Shown piece after piece: positions 14,032 through 16,826 of a DNA stretch of 16,826 nt. The stretch is taken from assembly GCA_965236175.1 (NCBI GenBank), contig CBDEAT010000010.1, forward strand, positions 1-16,826, in the 5' to 3' direction. Within the stretch, counting starts at the first letter, position 1; every line of letters begins with the position of its first letter. Source of the DNA: Fontibacterium universale. Its GTDB lineage: Bacteria; Pseudomonadota; Alphaproteobacteria; Pelagibacterales; Pelagibacteraceae. Made by a program: the position numbers and the translations under genes. Under the pieces are notes generated by a model, which was not told the DNA's origin, did not search any database, and saw only the letters and a list, made by a program, of their open reading frames with translations.

Positions 14032-15129
14032 ATGATATTAGGATCAGTAATTGACAGTGATATAAACGAAAAGAGAATAGCATTTTCTTTAGATACAGTT
14101 AAAAAATATATTTCTAATGGTTTTTCTGTTCAATTAGAAAAAGATTTTGGAAAAAATTCAAATATTAATGACAGTGAATTACAAAAGTTAGGAGCCAAAA
14201 TATCAACTAAAGAAGAAATTTATAAAACTTCAGATATTATCATTAAAATTAATTGTCCTAGCGATTCTGAAATTACATCAATCAAAGAAGGCGCCGTATT
14301 AATTGGCAGTTTTTTTCCGCACTTAAATAAGGATAAAATTAATAAACTTTTAAAAAAAAATATTAAAATATTTTCTTTAGAATTACTTCCAAGAATTACC
14401 AGAGCGCAGTCTATGGATATTTTGTCATCACAAGCAAATTTAGCGGGATACAAAGCAGTTATAGATTCAGTTTATGAATTTAATAAAGCAGTTCCAATGA
14501 TGATGACAGCTGCAGGAACAATAACTCCTGCAAAATTTTTTGTAATAGGTGCAGGAGTGGCTGGACTTCAAGCTATTGCTACTGCCAAAAGATTAGGCGG
14601 CGTTGTATCCGCAACTGATGTAAGGCTCGCTTCAAAAGAACAAGTTGAGAGTTTAGGTGGAAAATTTGTTTTTGCTGAAAGTTCAAAAAATTTAGAAACA
14701 AGTGGTGGTTATGCAAAAGAGTTGGATGAAGAAGATAAAAAGAAACAAGAAGAGTTGTTAAAAAATACGATTAAAAATCAAGACATTGTTATCTGCACTG
14801 CGTTAATTCCAGGTAAGAAGGCCCCGAGAATTGTTACAGAAGAAATGGTTAAATCAATGAAGAGCGGTTCTGTTATTTGTGATTTAGCTGTAGAGCAGGG
14901 CGGTAATTCAGCATTCTCTGAGCCAGGAAAAATTGTAGTTATGAATGGAGTAAAAATTATAGGACATAAAAATTTTCCAAGTAGAATTTCAGAAAGCGCA
15001 TCTATTTTATTTGCAAAAAATATTTTAAATTTTTTAGAAATTATTTATGACAAAGTTGAAAAAAAATTAAAGATAGACGAAAATGATGAAATTATTAAAG
15101 CAGTTTATATCAACAAGGAGATTAATTAA
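14032..15129 (+). CDS. pntA: NAD(P) transhydrogenase subunit alpha, NAD(H)-binding part (PntAA)
   Basis: This 365-residue soluble domain I binds NAD(H) in proton-translocating transhydrogenase, which couples hydride transfer between NADH and NADP+ to proton movement across the inner membrane. Diagnostic segments are RITRAQSMDILSSQANLAGY (121-140), the Rossmann nucleotide-binding stretch starting VIGAGVAGLQA (171-181) and ending SATDVR (193-198), the mobile-loop region near ETSGGYAKEL (222-231), and TALIPGKKAPRIVTEEM (256-272). It ends after domain I and has no membrane helices. This is the split three-gene arrangement known from Rhodospirillum and other alphaproteobacteria, not the fused E. 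coli PntA. Alanine dehydrogenase shares this fold but lacks these motifs and the following subunits. Its stop overlaps the next ATG by one base (TAATG). No strong promoter or ribosome binding site is visible. Confidence 0.96.
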   Translation: MILGSVIDSDINEKRIAFSLDTVKKYISNGFSVQLEKDFGKNSNINDSELQKLGAKISTKEEIYKTSDIIIKINCPSDSEITSIKEGAVLIGSFFPHLNKDKINKLLKKNIKIFSLELLPRITRAQSMDILSSQANLAGYKAVIDSVYEFNKAVPMMMTAAGTITPAKFFVIGAGVAGLQAIATAKRLGGVVSATDVRLASKEQVESLGGKFVFAESSKNLETSGGYAKELDEEDKKKQEELLKNTIKNQDIVICTALIPGKKAPRIVTEEMVKSMKSGSVICDLAVEQGGNSAFSEPGKIVVMNGVKIIGHKNFPSRISESASILFAKNILNFLEIIYDKVEKKLKIDENDEIIKAVYINKEIN

Positions 15130-15431
15130 TGGAAATTGATCCAATTATTTTTAGATTTGCGATTTTTATTTTATCTATATTTGTAGGCTATTATGTAGTT
15201 TGGAGCGTAACCCCTGCTTTGCATACACCTTTAATGTCAGTTACCAATGCAATTTCATCAGTAATTATTGTTGGAGCTTTAGTTGCGGTAGGCTTATCTC
15301 CGATCACACAAGGTTTTTTTGGAAAGTTTCCAGGAATTCTTGGAATTTTACTTGCCTCAGTTAATATTTTTGGCGGCTTCTTGGTAACCCAACGAATGCT
15401 GAAGATGTATAAAAAAAATAAAAAGAAATGA
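15129..15431 (+). CDS. pntAB: NAD(P) transhydrogenase subunit alpha, membrane part (PntAB)
   Basis: This 100-residue membrane subunit forms part of the proton channel. Three hydrophobic helices are visible, at about 8-27, 38-58 and 67-87, with a lysine-rich cytoplasmic tail ending KKNKKK. The conserved WSVTPALHTPLMSVTNAISS (25-44) and VNIFGGFLVTQRMLKMY (78-94) stretches identify it. AAGGAG at 15115-15120 is a reasonable ribosome binding site, and the ATG also shares one base with the pntA stop. Its own stop overlaps the pntB start by four bases (ATGA). These overlaps support coupled, stoichiometric synthesis of the three chains. Confidence 0.96.
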   Translation: MEIDPIIFRFAIFILSIFVGYYVVWSVTPALHTPLMSVTNAISSVIIVGALVAVGLSPITQGFFGKFPGILGILLASVNIFGGFLVTQRMLKMYKKNKKK

Positions 15432-16826
15432 TCTCAGCAAACATTACAGCAACATTATATTTAGTAACTGGCATATTATTTATTATGGCTTTAAGAGGAC
15501 TTTCGTCTCCAGAAACTTCAAGAACAGGAAATTTTTATGGAATTTTGGGAATGTCACTTGCAATAATTGTCACTCTTTTATCTCTTGGCGATATTAATCA
15601 AATTAAAGAAAATATTTTTTATATTTTAATTCCAATCATTATAGGGGGATTAATAGGTGGGTTAATTGCGTATAGAGTGTCAATGACAGCAATGCCTCAA
15701 CTAGTTGCTGGCTTTCATAGTTTAGTTGGTCTTTCAGCAGTTCTTGTCGGCATTGTAGCATTTTATAACCCATCATCATTTGGAATAGGACAAGTTGGAA
15801 ATATTAAAATCTTATCTTTAATAGAAATGTCTTTAGGGGTTGCAATTGGAGCCATTACATTCTCTGGTTCTTGTATTGCGTTTTTAAAACTTCAAGGATT
15901 AATGTCCGGAAGCCCCATAACATTTAAAGGTCAGCACTTTATAAATTTACTCATAGGAATATTAATAATTTTTTTAATATTTTCTTTTGCAAAATTACAA
16001 TCTGAAAATTTATTTTGGGCCATTATAATTATTTCAACTCTAATTGGTTTTTTAATTATCATTCCAATAGGAGGAGCAGATATGCCCGTGGTTGTTTCAA
16101 TGTTAAATTCTTACTCTGGTTGGGCTGCTGCTGGAATCGGATTTACCTTGGAAAATATTGCTCTTATTATTACAGGAGCATTAGTTGGATCTTCAGGAGC
16201 TATTCTTTCTTATATTATGTGCAAAGGTATGAACCGTTCTTTATTTAATGTTATTCTTGGCGGATTTGGCGGAGACACTTCATCTGCTGTAGCTCAAAAA
16301 AATACTAAACCAGTTAAACAAGGTGGAGCAGATGATGCTGCCTTTTTAATGAAAAATGCATCGTCTGTTATTATTGTTCCTGGTTATGGTATGGCAGTAG
16401 CCCAAGCGCAACATGCTCTTCGTGAAATGGGCGATAAGTTAAAAAAATTAGGCGTTAAAGTTTCTTATGCAATTCACCCGGTTGCTGGAAGAATGCCGGG
16501 ACATATGAATGTTTTGTTGGCAGAAGCAAACGTTCCGTACGATGAAGTGTTTGAACTTGAAAATATTAATAATGATTTTTCTAATACAGACGTTGCATTT
16601 GTAATTGGTGCAAACGATGTGACTAACCCTGCGGCTAAAACCGACCCTAAAAGCGCAATTTTCGGCATGCCAATTCTTGATGTTGAAAAAGCAAAATCTG
16701 TATTGTTTGTAAAAAGAGGAATGGCAGCTGGTTATGCTGGAGTTGATAATGAGCTTTTTTATAAAGATAATACCCTAATGCTTTTTGCGGACGCAAAAAA
16801 AATGGTAGAGGAAATAATCAAAAATC
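15428..16826 (+). CDS. pntB: NAD(P) transhydrogenase subunit beta PntB (3' end cut by window edge)
   Basis: The frame opens at the ATG at 15428, overlapping the pntAB stop as ATGA, and stays open for 466 codons to the right edge. The first 260 residues or so are membrane domain II with multiple helices, including SMTAMPQLVAGFHSLVG (85-101), where His97 lies in the conserved channel segment, and GGADMPVVVSMLNSYSGWAA (215-234). The rest is the NADP(H)-binding domain III: GDTSSAVAQ (282-290), IVPGYGMAVAQAQHAL (316-331), HPVAGRMPGHMN (350-361), GANDVTNPAA (394-403) and KRGMAAGYAGVDNELF (429-444). The last residues, DAKKMVEEIIKN, match the usual extreme C-terminus, so probably only a few codons are missing. 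The product works with PntAA and PntAB to set the NADPH/NADH balance using the proton gradient. Confidence 0.96.
   Translation, partial: MISANITATLYLVTGILFIMALRGLSSPETSRTGNFYGILGMSLAIIVTLLSLGDINQIKENIFYILIPIIIGGLIGGLIAYRVSMTAMPQLVAGFHSLVGLSAVLVGIVAFYNPSSFGIGQVGNIKILSLIEMSLGVAIGAITFSGSCIAFLKLQGLMSGSPITFKGQHFINLLIGILIIFLIFSFAKLQSENLFWAIIIISTLIGFLIIIPIGGADMPVVVSMLNSYSGWAAAGIGFTLENIALIITGALVGSSGAILSYIMCKGMNRSLFNVILGGFGGDTSSAVAQKNTKPVKQGGADDAAFLMKNASSVIIVPGYGMAVAQAQHALREMGDKLKKLGVKVSYAIHPVAGRMPGHMNVLLAEANVPYDEVFELENINNDFSNTDVAFVIGANDVTNPAAKTDPKSAIFGMPILDVEKAKSVLFVKRGMAAGYAGVDNELFYKDNTLMLFADAKKMVEEIIKN

Noticed and set aside
14032..15129. Alanine dehydrogenase as an alternative for the first pnt gene
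   Set aside because: The RITRAQSMD motif, the mobile-loop region and the overlapping pntAB and pntB genes identify it as transhydrogenase domain I.
16015..16248. A 77-codon plus-strand frame rich in Tyr, Phe and Arg
   Set aside because: It lies inside pntB in another frame and its composition is that of a frame-shifted membrane-protein coding sequence.
1..16826. Mobile elements, CRISPR arrays, tRNA or rRNA genes, or phage-like genes
   Set aside because: No transposase or integrase motifs, no regularly spaced repeats and no cloverleaf or rRNA-like segments were found; the genes are housekeeping in type and tightly packed.

Overview
The window is AT-rich, densely packed bacterial chromosome carrying central one-carbon and redox genes. 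Gene spacings are often a few bases or negative, and Shine-Dalgarno sites are sparse. The combination of an NAD-linked molybdenum formate dehydrogenase, a three-piece proton-translocating transhydrogenase, formate-tetrahydrofolate ligase and a Liv-type ABC importer in a streamlined low-GC genome best fits a marine alphaproteobacterium of the SAR11 (Pelagibacterales) type. That assignment is an inference from gene content and composition, not from a marker gene. I see no insertion sequences, phage genes, CRISPR arrays, tRNA or rRNA genes.

Layout. (1) 1-393, minus: 5' part of mobA, molybdenum cofactor guanylyltransferase, running off the left edge. (2) 437-6126, plus: a formate dehydrogenase operon made of an IscU/NifU-like Fe-S scaffold, fdhD, a fused NuoE/NuoF-like NADH-side subunit (fdsB type) and the large Mo-bisPGD catalytic subunit (fdsA/fdhF type). 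mobA lies divergently 43 bases away, so cofactor synthesis, sulfuration, Fe-S supply and the structural subunits sit together. (3) 6150-6641, minus: a small HPP-family membrane protein. (4) 6822-11895, plus: a complete Liv-type ABC importer, with the binding protein first, then a strong stem-loop, then two ATPases and two permeases joined by tight spacings. A small one-helix membrane protein of unknown function (11853-12164) overlaps the end of the last permease gene. (5) 12173-13843, minus: fhs. (6) 14032-16826, plus: pntA, pntAB and pntB, the last cut by the right edge very close to its natural end.

How they fit. Fhs interconverts formate and 10-formyl-tetrahydrofolate with ATP. The formate dehydrogenase oxidises formate to CO2 and makes NADH. 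Transhydrogenase then exchanges reducing power between NADH and NADPH using the proton gradient. Together they form a route from folate-bound C1 units to energy and NADPH. The substrate of the ABC importer cannot be read from the sequence.

Most unusual points: the NuoF-like domain of the formate dehydrogenase lacks the third cysteine of its CxxCxxC [4Fe-4S] motif but has two extra cysteines around the fourth ligand; a scaffold-type protein with a CxxCxxC cluster leads the operon; a roughly 20-bp hairpin separates the binding-protein gene from the rest of its transporter; and an HPP membrane protein, from a family linked to nitrite transport, sits tail-to-tail with the formate dehydrogenase.
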